Source: Anoplopoma fimbria
Taxonomy: Eukaryota > Chordata > Actinopteri > Perciformes > Anoplopomatidae
Reading direction: 5' to 3'
DNA: 64,000 nucleotides
NCBI RefSeq assembly: GCF_027596085.1
Contig: NC_072456.1
Coordinates: forward strand, 16,444,744-16,508,743
Below, in pieces: positions 1-37,767 of this stretch; position 1 is the first letter of the stretch, and each line of letters begins with the position of its first letter. A model generated the notes under the pieces. The model did no database searches. It saw only the letters and a list, made by a program, of their open reading frames with translations, and was not told the origin of the DNA. A program made the position numbers and the translations under genes.

Positions 1-1168
1 TATCGATAAAACTGTTTTGCACTCTTTCTTTACTTTCATATTCATTCAGTTTGGTGTTGTCTGAACAAGTGTCTACTGTCCTTTAACACGCTTCACAATG
101 CTTTTACTGGGCAGGAAGTGTTACAGGAAGTCTTGTCACTGTAAATAGCTTTGCTTAGTTGGATTTGTTAGGTTTTGAAGTTAAATTTACATTTATCTGG
201 TCATCTATCTAGACAAAAGAAAAAGCACTTACAACAACATCCTCCTTTGCCTATCAACTGCAGGCGTAATTTTATGTAAAAATGAAAAAGTGGTCCGTCA
301 ACTTTACCAAGACAAACATAAAATAAGTTCTCCAGCCAGTGCAGCACCAGGTGCCTTCTGTTTAGTGTGAGCCTTCAGATTATAACAGTGTTCTGAAACT
401 CAATGACTAAACAGTCCCTATGATCCAACAGAGCACACCATATGTGACCAGCGGGGACTTCTTATTGTTATCACCTAATAATTCAGCTGTTTCACTGCAG
501 CAAGGAGGCAGAAAGAGAAGCAGTGAGGCGGTGAAGTGTCTTCTCATTGACGCGACCTTCAGGTTTGTTGCTAAAAAGAACAACTTATAAATGAAGAGGA
601 TGTTCTCTGTGGCGAACATCTGTGAAGACTCGTGCTGTGTAGTTAAACAGGTGCTGACGAGCTTTGGCAGGGTGCAGTACAAAGTCTGTTAAACCCCGCT
701 GTCCCCACCTCCCCTCTGCTCTCTATCATGGTGTATTATCTGGGTCTTTACACCAAGTGTATTCTCCAGGGTCTTGTAAAGCTGGGGCTGCACAATACAT
801 TTAAGTGTGTTAAGAGTCTCTGGTGTCTGACATTTGATGGGCAATATCCCCTAATTTACACCCGAATCGACAGCACCTGTTTAAGATCCCGATGTCACAG
901 TGCTCGCCTGGTGTCAGTGTGCGAGAACAGGCTCACAATCAGTGTCATACAATTGTATTGAATGACACAGGATGCCAACAATTAACCGTAAATTCTGCAT
1001 TTTATGCAATTTGCTTGATGTTTTGAAGTTCTGAAATTAATCTTTTTGTTTTAAAAATCTAGTTTTAGACCCGTGTTGGAAAAATAAGTCACTTTCAACG
1101 GTTTCTTACACATACAGACACATTCCTTCTGACACACCAAATCACAGCAGGTCAAGCCACTTAAATAC
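1..1168. other. psmd1 intron sequence, no exon seen
   Basis: This lies downstream (on the minus strand) of psmd1 exon 20. I looked for the expected next exon, which would encode the MPKVQYKS-like segment, and did not find it, so it lies off the left edge. No repeat or RNA gene was recognised. Confidence 0.6.
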
Positions 1169-29498
<28,330 letters not shown>

Positions 29499-31587
29499 GA
29501 TTGGCTCTTTGTTCCCTCCTCAGCCCCACAATCCTGGTTCAACGGGGGGATTCCGTGCGATTATTCAGGCGAGAAAATGAAGAGAAGAGATTTTGTCGGA
29601 TCCAACAATTCACAAATGTTGGAACAATCGCAGACTCTGCTACCTTCTTTTTGTCCAATGCCGCAAGTCCCCTCCTGAAGGACCCCAACGTTGGCTGTCC
29701 TCTTTTACGCCTGATTAAAACGCAGACATATAATATTATCTATTGTATTCTAAAGGGTCTAAACAATATGTAGTACCTCAAGAATATATAATATATCTTA
29801 CAATTACATTTCCAACATAGAAAAAAAATTATGTAGATATAGTAATTTAATATTTTAGATTTATGAACTGGCTTTATCAAAGGTAGTCTATCAGTTGTCT
29901 CTTTGGCACTGAAGGCTGTGGATATGACTGCTGTTTGTAACCGGATGGTCATTGTAATCAATGTGGAGTGATGGAGTTAGTTATGGCTGTGATACTTCAC
30001 TGCATGCTGTATTCACCAGATACAGTACCAGTCAAAAGTTTGGACACACCTTCTCATTCAATGGTTTTTCTTTATTTTTTAAGGAACGCATGTGGAATTA
30101 TAATTAAGCCTTTATTAGTCCCACAATGGGGAAATTATTTTTTTCTACATTGTAGATTAATATTGAAGACATCCAAACTATGAAGGAACACATGTGGAAT
30201 TATGTGGTAAACAAACAAATGCTCAACAAACCAGAATATGCTTTATATTTTAGATTCTTCAAAGTAGTTGAATGATGTAGTTAAATATTTCATACCATAT
30301 GTATTTTCTTTTTATATTCGTTATAGTACATATGTATATATGTTTTATATTTTAGGTTCTTCAAAGTAGATGAATGAGAAGGTGTGTCCAAACTTTTGAC
30401 TGGTACTGTAGGTAGATCTTGTTTGGGGATGTGGCCAAGTTGAGAGTGGAGACATTTCGCTATACGCGACTAGTCTGCCATAAATATCAACATAGTAGAA
30501 GAAGAAGAAAAGGAGGAAGAAAAAGAAGAAGAGGACAAAGAGAAAGAAAGTGTTCTATTGTGAATCTATGTTTTCTTTCAATATGGATCCATGATAGCTT
30601 TAAGGAAATCAAAGGTACTATGTGGCTGACATGTCAGTAATACAAATAAATATATGACAGTAGTGTTAATTAAGGAATTTATAATCAGTTTCCAACCCAA
30701 TCTCCGCATACAGTGTCTGAAATAATTGACAGTGAATGTCCATATAAAAAGAGCTGCACACTCACAAAAGCTTATTTGTGTTTATTTACAAATGTATAGC
30801 CTACATAAATACATAAAAAGTGAAAAGTAGTTTCATTTGCTTCTATTGCAGATAATGCTTTTGTCATTAGCACTCATCTAAGGCACATCATTCTAATAAA
30901 TTAACAAAGAACTTGACCCATGGCTGGATTTACCTTCTGGGGCCCCCCAGGTAAAAAAGAAGAAGCTGCTTGGTCCCATAGAAGTGAAGCAGGACCTCAC
31001 TTAAGACCTGTATTATGTCAGTTGATGTTGCGCTTTGTTGATGTATATTCCAAATAACACACAATAAGCTTTTTGAAACCACTGGAGTTCTAGGGACCAG
31101 TTGGCAATCCAGTACCTGTACTTTACTTTACCCTGTACTTAACTATGCCTCATGTTAAAGGAGTAGGCCTACTTTTACCATAAGCTTTTGCTTTAAACGT
31201 GCAATACTGCGGTTTCAAAATGTACTAAAATAACAGAAAGATCTCTCTCCAGGCCTCAAAAGTGGTGTTAAATGATATGATATAGTTCATATGACTAACA
31301 GTTACTTGAACCAGCCCCAAACATAGACAGTAAATACATTTTACCATTGTGCATCAGAGACAATGTGTAAATCAGCAGGACAGATTTAGAATATTTAGCC
31401 AAATATTTTTTCAGGACAAGAATCATGATAGCTCAGCTGTTGGAATCTTGAACACTATGAAGAAACACTGTCTAGACAAGGCTCTAAACATATAGTAAGG
31501 CTCTGCAGTACCACAAGGCTAACCTTCTCTTCACAGTTTAAACAGGATTGTCAGAAGTGATATGTCTGCATCCCATGTGTCATGACT
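29499..31587. other. intergenic: psmd1 promoter side to 3' end of the C2orf72-like gene
   Basis: psmd1 and the downstream gene are both on the minus strand, so this holds the psmd1 promoter region (29499 to about 29720, with a CCAAT at about 29653), a Tc1-type short element (30021-30410), and unassigned sequence with AT-rich patches. No exon was found. The AATAAA complement at 30781-30787 could serve the C2orf72-like gene. Confidence 0.5.
30021..30410. mobile_element. Tc1/mariner-type non-autonomous element with 40-bp perfect inverted termini
   Basis: Bases 30021-30060 and 30371-30410 are exact reverse complements over 40 bases. The termini begin TACAGTACCAGTCAAAAGTT and are bounded by TA, as expected for Tc1/mariner insertion. 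No transposase is present in the 390-bp body. Internal direct repeats (30081-30100 and 30183-30202, 19/20 identical) and a LINE-tail-like stretch at 30109-30137 show a rearranged interior. Confidence 0.88.
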
Positions 31588-34313
31588 TCAGATGTCTCCT
31601 CCAGCTGACTCTCCATTCACATGAGGTCCAGCAGACAACGATTTGATTTTCAGAGGGATGCCTTCCTCTTTACTTCCAGTGTCACCTGAATAAAAACATG
31701 AAAACATTGTTACTTACTGTGAAATCAATGAGATACAATTTGGTAATTAATTTGTAAGTGTTTATGTGCTCCCTATATTTGTGCAAAGTTTTGAAACAAG
31801 GTGACTGTCATGGCTAAATAACTCTGTTGTGTGGCTGATCAATCTGGTGACCAATGGATTTTTTTTTATTTTTTTTTATATTCCTTTATTGATCCCCAAG
31901 GGGGAAATTCAAGCGTGATGACAGACTGTGGTCTCCGCTGTTGTTGTACAGTCTGATGGCAGTGGGCACAAATGAGCGTCTGAAGCGCTCCGTCCTGCTC
32001 TTTGGTAGAATCAGCCGAAGGCTGAAAGAGCTGCCCAGCTGCCACAGTTCCTCATGGAGCGGGTGAGAGGGATTGTCCAGGATGGCTCCGAGTTTGGCCT
32101 TCATCCTCCTCTCAACCACTGACTCCAGACTGTCCAGCTCCAGACCCACCACAGAGCTGGCTTTCCTCACCAGCTTGTTGAGCTTGTTGGCATCTCCAGT
32201 CCTGATGCCACCACCCCAGCACACCACAGCAAAGAAGAGGGCGCTGGCTACCACAGACTGGTAGAATGCCTTGAGCAGTTTATTGCACACATTGAAGGAC
32301 CTTACAGAAGTCATTCTGTTTTAAGTGTTTCAACTTACTTTTAGTTGCATCCACTTTCCTTTAACCTGCATTATCTGGTTCCTTTAGTAAATCATTTCCT
32401 TTCTAACTTTTCATTCCCCCCCCCAATTGTACAGACAGTAATAGCGAGAGCAAACATATTTCTTAAATTTCTGAAAAAGGTTAGACACTGTAATGCAAAA
32501 TACTTTTTTTTAGTTGATCCTCACTGCATAGAATCTGATCTAAAGATAAGCCAATGACGAGTACAAGTAGCAATGCCTCTGTCTATCTGTTGGCCACATG
32601 ATAGACTGGCAATCTGTAGCTATGCCTCTTGCCCATGTAGTGCACTTTGGGTTAGGCTCCAGTCCCCTGCATCCCTGAACTAAGTCAGTGTAGGAATTAG
32701 ATGAAGAAAAGACGAGTTGAAAAATCCTGTGGGAATGAAAAATGAAATGCCCTTATAGCTCATTCAAAGTGAACTTTGGGACGATACTGCTACCTCTTTG
32801 TCTGCCGGTTGACGAGTTGGTGGCCTGGCCTCTTCTCTGAGCCCTGAACAAACATTGGAATGGCCAGAAAAGCTGGTTCCCTCTATCCCCGGTATTATCT
32901 GAAAGGCAATAATGAGGCGTTTAACAATTTGGCAGCTTATCTAAGGGTCTGATTGTTTCATGAATGCTCCTTTTGTTCCCGGGAGCTTTGCAGCCATGCC
33001 TGGGAAGAAAAATGTGAATCTCGTGGCTTGACCTACATAGTGGTGTGCACCTACACAAATCAATACAGTGTTAGCAGACTATTCTCATCGGAACTTACAC
33101 TGCAGTGCTAATTACTGGGCTTACAATTATCTTATAATTAGTAAACGTGACTACTATAAAATCGATATAATACCTGTTATATTCCTTTAGTCACGTCTAT
33201 GGTTTCTGTGTTTATTCTCAATAATAATTATGTAAATGAGTTGTAGGCTTTGTGACATCTGTGCAGTATGCTGTACAGATGTGTTTTTAAAAGTTGCAAA
33301 AGCTGTAGTTCTGAAATTTGGCATCCTGATATTTTATGCATCATCAATTTGTCATGGTGCCCTGGTTAAACACACATCGGTTCAAACTCCAAGTTGACAC
33401 ATCTTCCCTGCTGACGTGTGCTTGAGCAAACGAGAATTCTTCTTTTTCTTTTTTCTTTTTACATTATACTAAAGCCTACACTTGCAGTAAGCATGTATTG
33501 TCTGCAGTGGATTGATATGTGTAAAACTTAACAGAACGTGGATGATGTAAATGATTACACCTGCTGTTTGAGATGAGTATATAACTTTGCAGGCGTTTTT
33601 CTTGATGCTGAGCATTTTGTCCTCCATCTTCGGGATGAAGCTGCCGACCCACACAGTCTCTGGTGACTGTTTGTGGAACACTGAGCGGATCAGGCGCTCC
33701 AGGAGTTGCGCACACTGATGCGTCTCGGCGCTCTCCTGTCTGGTGTGTATTAATCCCATCAGAGCCGGTCGGGCGATTCTGGCACGTTTTGTGCGTGCTT
33801 TAACGTCTTTCAGTGTCTCTTTTAAACACAAATCGTTGGACTGTTTGCTGATAAACGTCTGTCTGAAGATAAAGATGATGATAGGAGAGTCTATGGTTCG
33901 CTTTAGGCTGTAAATGTTCGCCCTCCGTGTTGCTGTTCTCTGAGCGTTTCCATTGCGCGTTGGCTGCTTCTCCTTGTCCTCTTCCTCTTCCCCGGACAGG
34001 CTCCCAAAACAACATCCGTGGGCCTCTCTATTAAAGGGATGTCATTGCTTTTAACAGTCCCTTGTTTGCCGCAATCGGTGTTTTCACTTGCAGTATCTCC
34101 GTGATGTGTCCGCGAGGTATTTGGCTGTCCGCCGCTGTTGTGAAACATATCTTGAATGAACTCCTGCAATATTCCAGCGTCATCCCCGTCCACGTCTCTA
34201 CTTCTACGGGCATCGCTCACCAAATAAATCCGCTCTTTCCCTCCGATCAGAGCTATAATCTTCTGAAACTCCCTCTCCTCCTCGGGCAGCGTGTGCTCAA
34301 GGAAGGCTGCCAT
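31588..34313 (-). CDS. C2orf72-family gene, three exons, first exon with a one-base frame break
   Basis: The cell role of this family is not established to my knowledge. Exons: 33561-34313, 32794-32898 and 31588-31685 (stop TCA complement at 31588-31590), with GT-AG borders and phase 1 at both introns. The first reading frame starts at 34313 with [20 protein letters not shown] and reads [18 protein letters not shown]. It would stop at 33903-33905. The second frame is open from 34041 and reads [10 protein letters not shown] (from 33885), then [20 protein letters not shown] and [10 protein letters not shown], which continues across both introns to [13 protein letters not shown]. Exon 1 is 753 bases, and phase 1 at its end requires one more. 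The break lies between 34041 and 33906, possibly at the four-C run 33990-33993. With it restored the product is about 317 aa. I recognise the family from these segments and from its position beside PSMD1, as in human; this is not a database match. Confidence 0.72.
31862..32316 (-). mobile_element. 5'-truncated LINE tail in intron 2 of the C2orf72-like gene
   Basis: A minus-strand open frame from 32314 to 31886 (142 codons) matches the C-terminal part of fish non-LTR reverse-transcriptase proteins ([44 protein letters not shown]). It is followed by a 3' end containing the complement of TTTATTGATCCCCAAGGGGG and a T-rich end. It is a relative of the element at 34940-36515, but clearly diverged from it. 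Confidence 0.85.
32605..32705 (+). repeat. degenerate interspersed repeat
   Basis: Contains TAGACTGGCAATCTG followed by TGGGTTAGGCTCCAGTCCCC and CATCCCTGAAC. These are in the order of a very common fish repeat end ('gactggcgacctgt...ggctccagcccc...gaccctgaa'). Heavily mutated. Confidence 0.5.
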
Positions 34314-34388
34314 CCTCGCGTTAATACGTCTGCGCGGGTCCGATTCATTTACAACCCCCTGAAAAACTTCCTCACGACGTCTGTCAGC

Positions 34389-34446
34389 GGGGCGGGCACA
34401 AAGACCCAGCGTCGACGTCTATTGGCTGGTTCATTTATGGGCGGGG
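34389..34446. promoter_or_regulatory. CpG-rich promoter of the C2orf72-like gene
   Basis: Upstream of the 34313 start there are two GC boxes (GGGGCGGG at 34389-34396, GGGCGGGG at 34439-34446) and a CCAAT box on the coding strand (complement of ATTGG at 34421-34425). CpG density from about 34300 to 34450 is well above that of the surroundings. Confidence 0.6.
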
Positions 34447-34699
34447 CCAACTGTCATGACCCTTAACAACGTAGGCTTGATTCAAGATTGAAGATTGAAA
34501 GCATACAGAAAAGCATAGATGTTTTCTCTAGTATTAACTAAATAGCCCCTTCTGAGATAGATAGAAAAAGAGTCACTAAAACCTAAAATCCCCTTAACAC
34601 AACTGAACAAATCAACTAAATTCTCCAGGAAAACTAAATGAATCATTTGTTTACACTATAACATAAATGGGAGAACTGAGAACAGCTGTATCCGATAAT

Positions 34700-34940
34700 G
34701 AGTGGGAGCACAGCTTCACAGGCTCGTAGAATCAGTAATCTCTTTTAAATCACATCTTAAAACCCATTTTTACAGACTGGCTTTATTTTATTATTGATTA
34801 TATATATATTTTTTTTAAATAAATTGTTTTACTATATTGTTTTATTTTCATTTACTTTATTTCTTAGTTCATTTTAATCATATAATTTAGTTTTATTGTT
34901 TCATCTATTGTACTGTTTTATCATGGTTTAACATCTTAAG
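34700..34940 (+). mobile_element. left part of an older LINE fragment, interrupted
   Basis: Bases 34738-34788 read ISFKSHLKTHFYRLALF, a C-terminal signature of fish LINE proteins, followed by an AT-rich 3' region. The rest of that 3' end (GGTGCTGTATAAATAAAG plus ATT repeats) is found at 36540-36675, after the younger insertion. Confidence 0.55.
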
Positions 34941-36515
34941 ATAAGATAAAATAAGATAATCCTTTATTAGTCCAAGAGACATAGTAAAAGATAGACAAGA
35001 TAAAAATAAAATGAAATAAAAAACAAGTATTATAAATAAGCAATAAAAAACAGTAAAATCCACAATAATTGAAATAGTATATGTACAGACATAAAAACTA
35101 TTATAGCTATAATTGCACAGTGTATTTTATTGCACATGTGTCATGTGGTCTACTGGGAGCAGAGTTGGTTGTGCAGCCTGACAGCAGCAGGAAGGAAGGA
35201 CTTGCGGTACCTCTCCTTCACACACCGGGGGTGAAGCAGCCGGTGGCTGAAGGAGCTGCACAGAGCTGCCAGGGCGTCCTGCATGGGGTGGGAGGTGTTG
35301 TTCATCAGGGATGACAGCTTGGCCATCATCCTCCTGTCTCCCACCACCTCCACCGTATCCAGTGGACACCCCAGCACACCGCTGGCCTTCCTGACAAGTT
35401 TATTGAGTCTCTTCTTGTCGGCTGCTGAGATGCTGCTGCTCCAGCAGACCACTGCATAAAAAATGGCTGATGCCACCACAGAGTCGGTCTTCAGGAGTGC
35501 TCCCTGCACTCCAAAGAGTCTCCTGCAGATACAGTCTGCTCCGACCCTTTTTGTAAAGCGCATTTGCATGATTAGTCCAGTCCAGTTTATTGTTCAAGTG
35601 AACACCCAGGTACTTGTAAGATTTCACAATCTCAATGTCCTGTACCTGGATGTTCACTGGTTCCGGAGGACAGTGTTTACCCGGCGGAAGTCCACCACCA
35701 GCTCTTTGGTTTTACCAGAGTTGATCTGGAGGCGGTTCCGCTGGCACCATCCCATGAAGTCCTGGTTCAGTTCTCTGTATTCCCTCTCATCACCGGCGGA
35801 GATGAGGCCGACTATTGCAGAGTCATCGGAGAACTTTTGCAGGTGGCAGGTTGCAGAGTTGTGTGTGAAGTCCGATGTGTAGATGGAGAAGAGGAATGGA
35901 GCCAGAACGGTTCCTTGTGGGGCCCCCGTGCTGCAGGACACCAGATCTGACTCACACTCCCTTATCCTCACATACTGTGGACGGTTGGTGAGGTAGTCCA
36001 GGATCCATGCAGTGAGGTGGTGGTCCACCCCGGTCTGCTCCAGCTTGTCCCTCAGAAGCAAAGGCTGGATGGTGTTGAAGGCACTGGAGAAGTCGAAGAA
36101 CATGACTCTCACAGTGCTTCCAGCCTTTTCCAGGTGAGAAAGGCATCTTTGTAGCAGGTAGATGACAGCGTCATCCACCCCGATGCCAGATTGATAAGCG
36201 AATTGAAGAGGGTCCAAAGATGAGATCACCAGGGGGCGGAGGTGCACAAGGACCAGCCGCTCCAGGGTCTTCATCAGGTGGGATGTTAATGCCACCGGCC
36301 TGAAGCTGCTGAAGTCCTTGGCCCCCGGGGTCTTTGGGACTGGTACCACACAGGACGTCTTCCATAGCTGTGGTACCCTCCCCAGCTTCAAGCTCAAATT
36401 GAAGACGTGCGCCACTATCCCGCACAGCTGATCTGTGCAGGATCTGAGGAGCCTTGAGCTGATGCCGTCCGGACCCGTGGCCTTTCTCACCTTTATCTTC
36501 CTCAGTTCTTACCTT
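34940..36515 (-). mobile_element. Rex1/L2-like LINE, 5' truncated, reverse transcriptase domain
   Basis: The minus-strand frame 36490-35654 (278 codons) is a non-LTR reverse transcriptase: KATGPDGIS (palm entry), VMFFDFSSAFNT (domain A), STGAPQGTVLAPFLFS (domain B), LQKFSDDSAIVG (domain C, with FSDD in place of the usual YADD/FADD) and LQINSGKTKELVVDFRR. The C-terminal part continues in other frames (35657-35400, then 35569-35150 with VVASAIFYAVVCWSS), so the copy is frameshifted and dead. The 3' UTR ends in an AGATAA-type tail at about 34940-34960. The endonuclease domain is missing. Clade assignment (Rex1 or L2) is from memory. Confidence 0.88.
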
Positions 36516-36529
36516 AGTTTGTCTTGTTT

Positions 36530-36675
36530 TGTTGCGCCTCATTATTGAGCTTTCTGTTGTTTTATTGCCTTGCTTTTGCTGCTTTGTATGTCCAAATACT
36601 TAATAAACTCTGTTTTTAAAGGTGCTGTATAAATAAAGTTATTATTATTATTATTATATTATTATTATTATTTAA
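36530..36675 (+). mobile_element. right part of the interrupted older LINE, with (ATT)n end
   Basis: Reads as a fish LINE 3' terminus, with GGTGCTGTATAAATAAAG leading straight into ATT repeats (36639-36673). It completes the fragment at 34700-34940. Confidence 0.55.
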
Positions 36676-37510
36676 AGTTTTATTCCTGTAGGATCACCTT
36701 AATGGCAGAAATATGCATATTTATCACTTCCGAACACCATCGACCTTATCCAAGTATACACAATCCCAGTTGCTCAGGGAATGTGGGGAAAATAATGCGG
36801 AACATACACACATATATTCTTTACGTGTAAAAAAAGATACAAAGCTGCCTGTTCAGATATTTTAAACACAATAGACGAGATATTCAAGAAAGCGGGATAC
36901 CTAGAAAAACAGAATATACTCCTGGGAATGAGCCTCAAAAGCCTACAAGAGAGTTATTACATCTTTTTGGGATCCTGAGAATAACGTAAAAAAATGCAAC
37001 CTCCCAAGTTAAACATGTGGCTGGTTAAAAGTAGAGGACATATGTAGAATGGAAAATGTTAATTAGAAAAAAAAGTTGTTGGAAAAAAATATGCTTTCTT
37101 CAAATTCAGTAAAAGTATTTGACTCACAACATATTATTTAAATAATAATGACATATGAAACGTAAACTTGTATAATGAAGCATCAAAGTCTAGTCCGTTT
37201 GTTTGTATATTTGTTTATGTTTGGGTGACAGGAAACAAAAGGTAAAAATGTCAAAAATGAAAAGGTGTCAAGATGTTTAAATAACAAGAAAGGTATCAAT
37301 GCATATGTACTAACACAATACAGCCTTACAAAATAGTAAAATATGAACAAAAATGTCAATAGATGAAGAAAACAAAACACAAAACATAGTTTTTAAATTA
37401 AACTCACAGTAAATAACATCATATGACTCCACAAAAAGAAGGAGATGTTTAAAAAAATTAATTCTCATAAATAATCCAAGAGATTGTGGGATGGATTTTG
37501 GATGATGACA
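36676..37510. other. no gene seen
   Basis: AT-rich sequence downstream of the candidate membrane-protein gene. Neither strand shows a splice-consistent exon. The 3' UTR of that gene may reach in here, but I found no convincing poly(A) signal. Confidence 0.5.
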
Positions 37511-37710
37511 TCAGGGTATGGAGGTCAGTCTCTTTATTCCCACTATTCTCATTGAAAAGAGTCCTGCCTTCCCCCCAATGTTGTTGATGCCTAGCTTCTC
37601 ATAGAAAAGAAGAAACAAAGAGAGGGCAGTCATAAGCACCATCTTCAACTTTCAACTAGCACTCAACTTTGACTTCTTTGTATACTCAAAAATGCCTTTC
37701 ACCCTTAACC

Positions 37711-37767
<57 letters not shown>

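Noticed and set aside
30480..30550. Lys/Arg-rich frame resembling a nuclear signal
   Set aside because: Low-complexity AGAAGA-rich DNA. There is no exon context.
33800..34015. 71-aa minus-strand frame in the C2orf72-like exon
   Set aside because: It is the third frame. The two frames with family-like segments are the other ones.
36171..36542. 123-aa minus-strand frame
   Set aside because: It is an out-of-frame shadow of the LINE reverse transcriptase frame.
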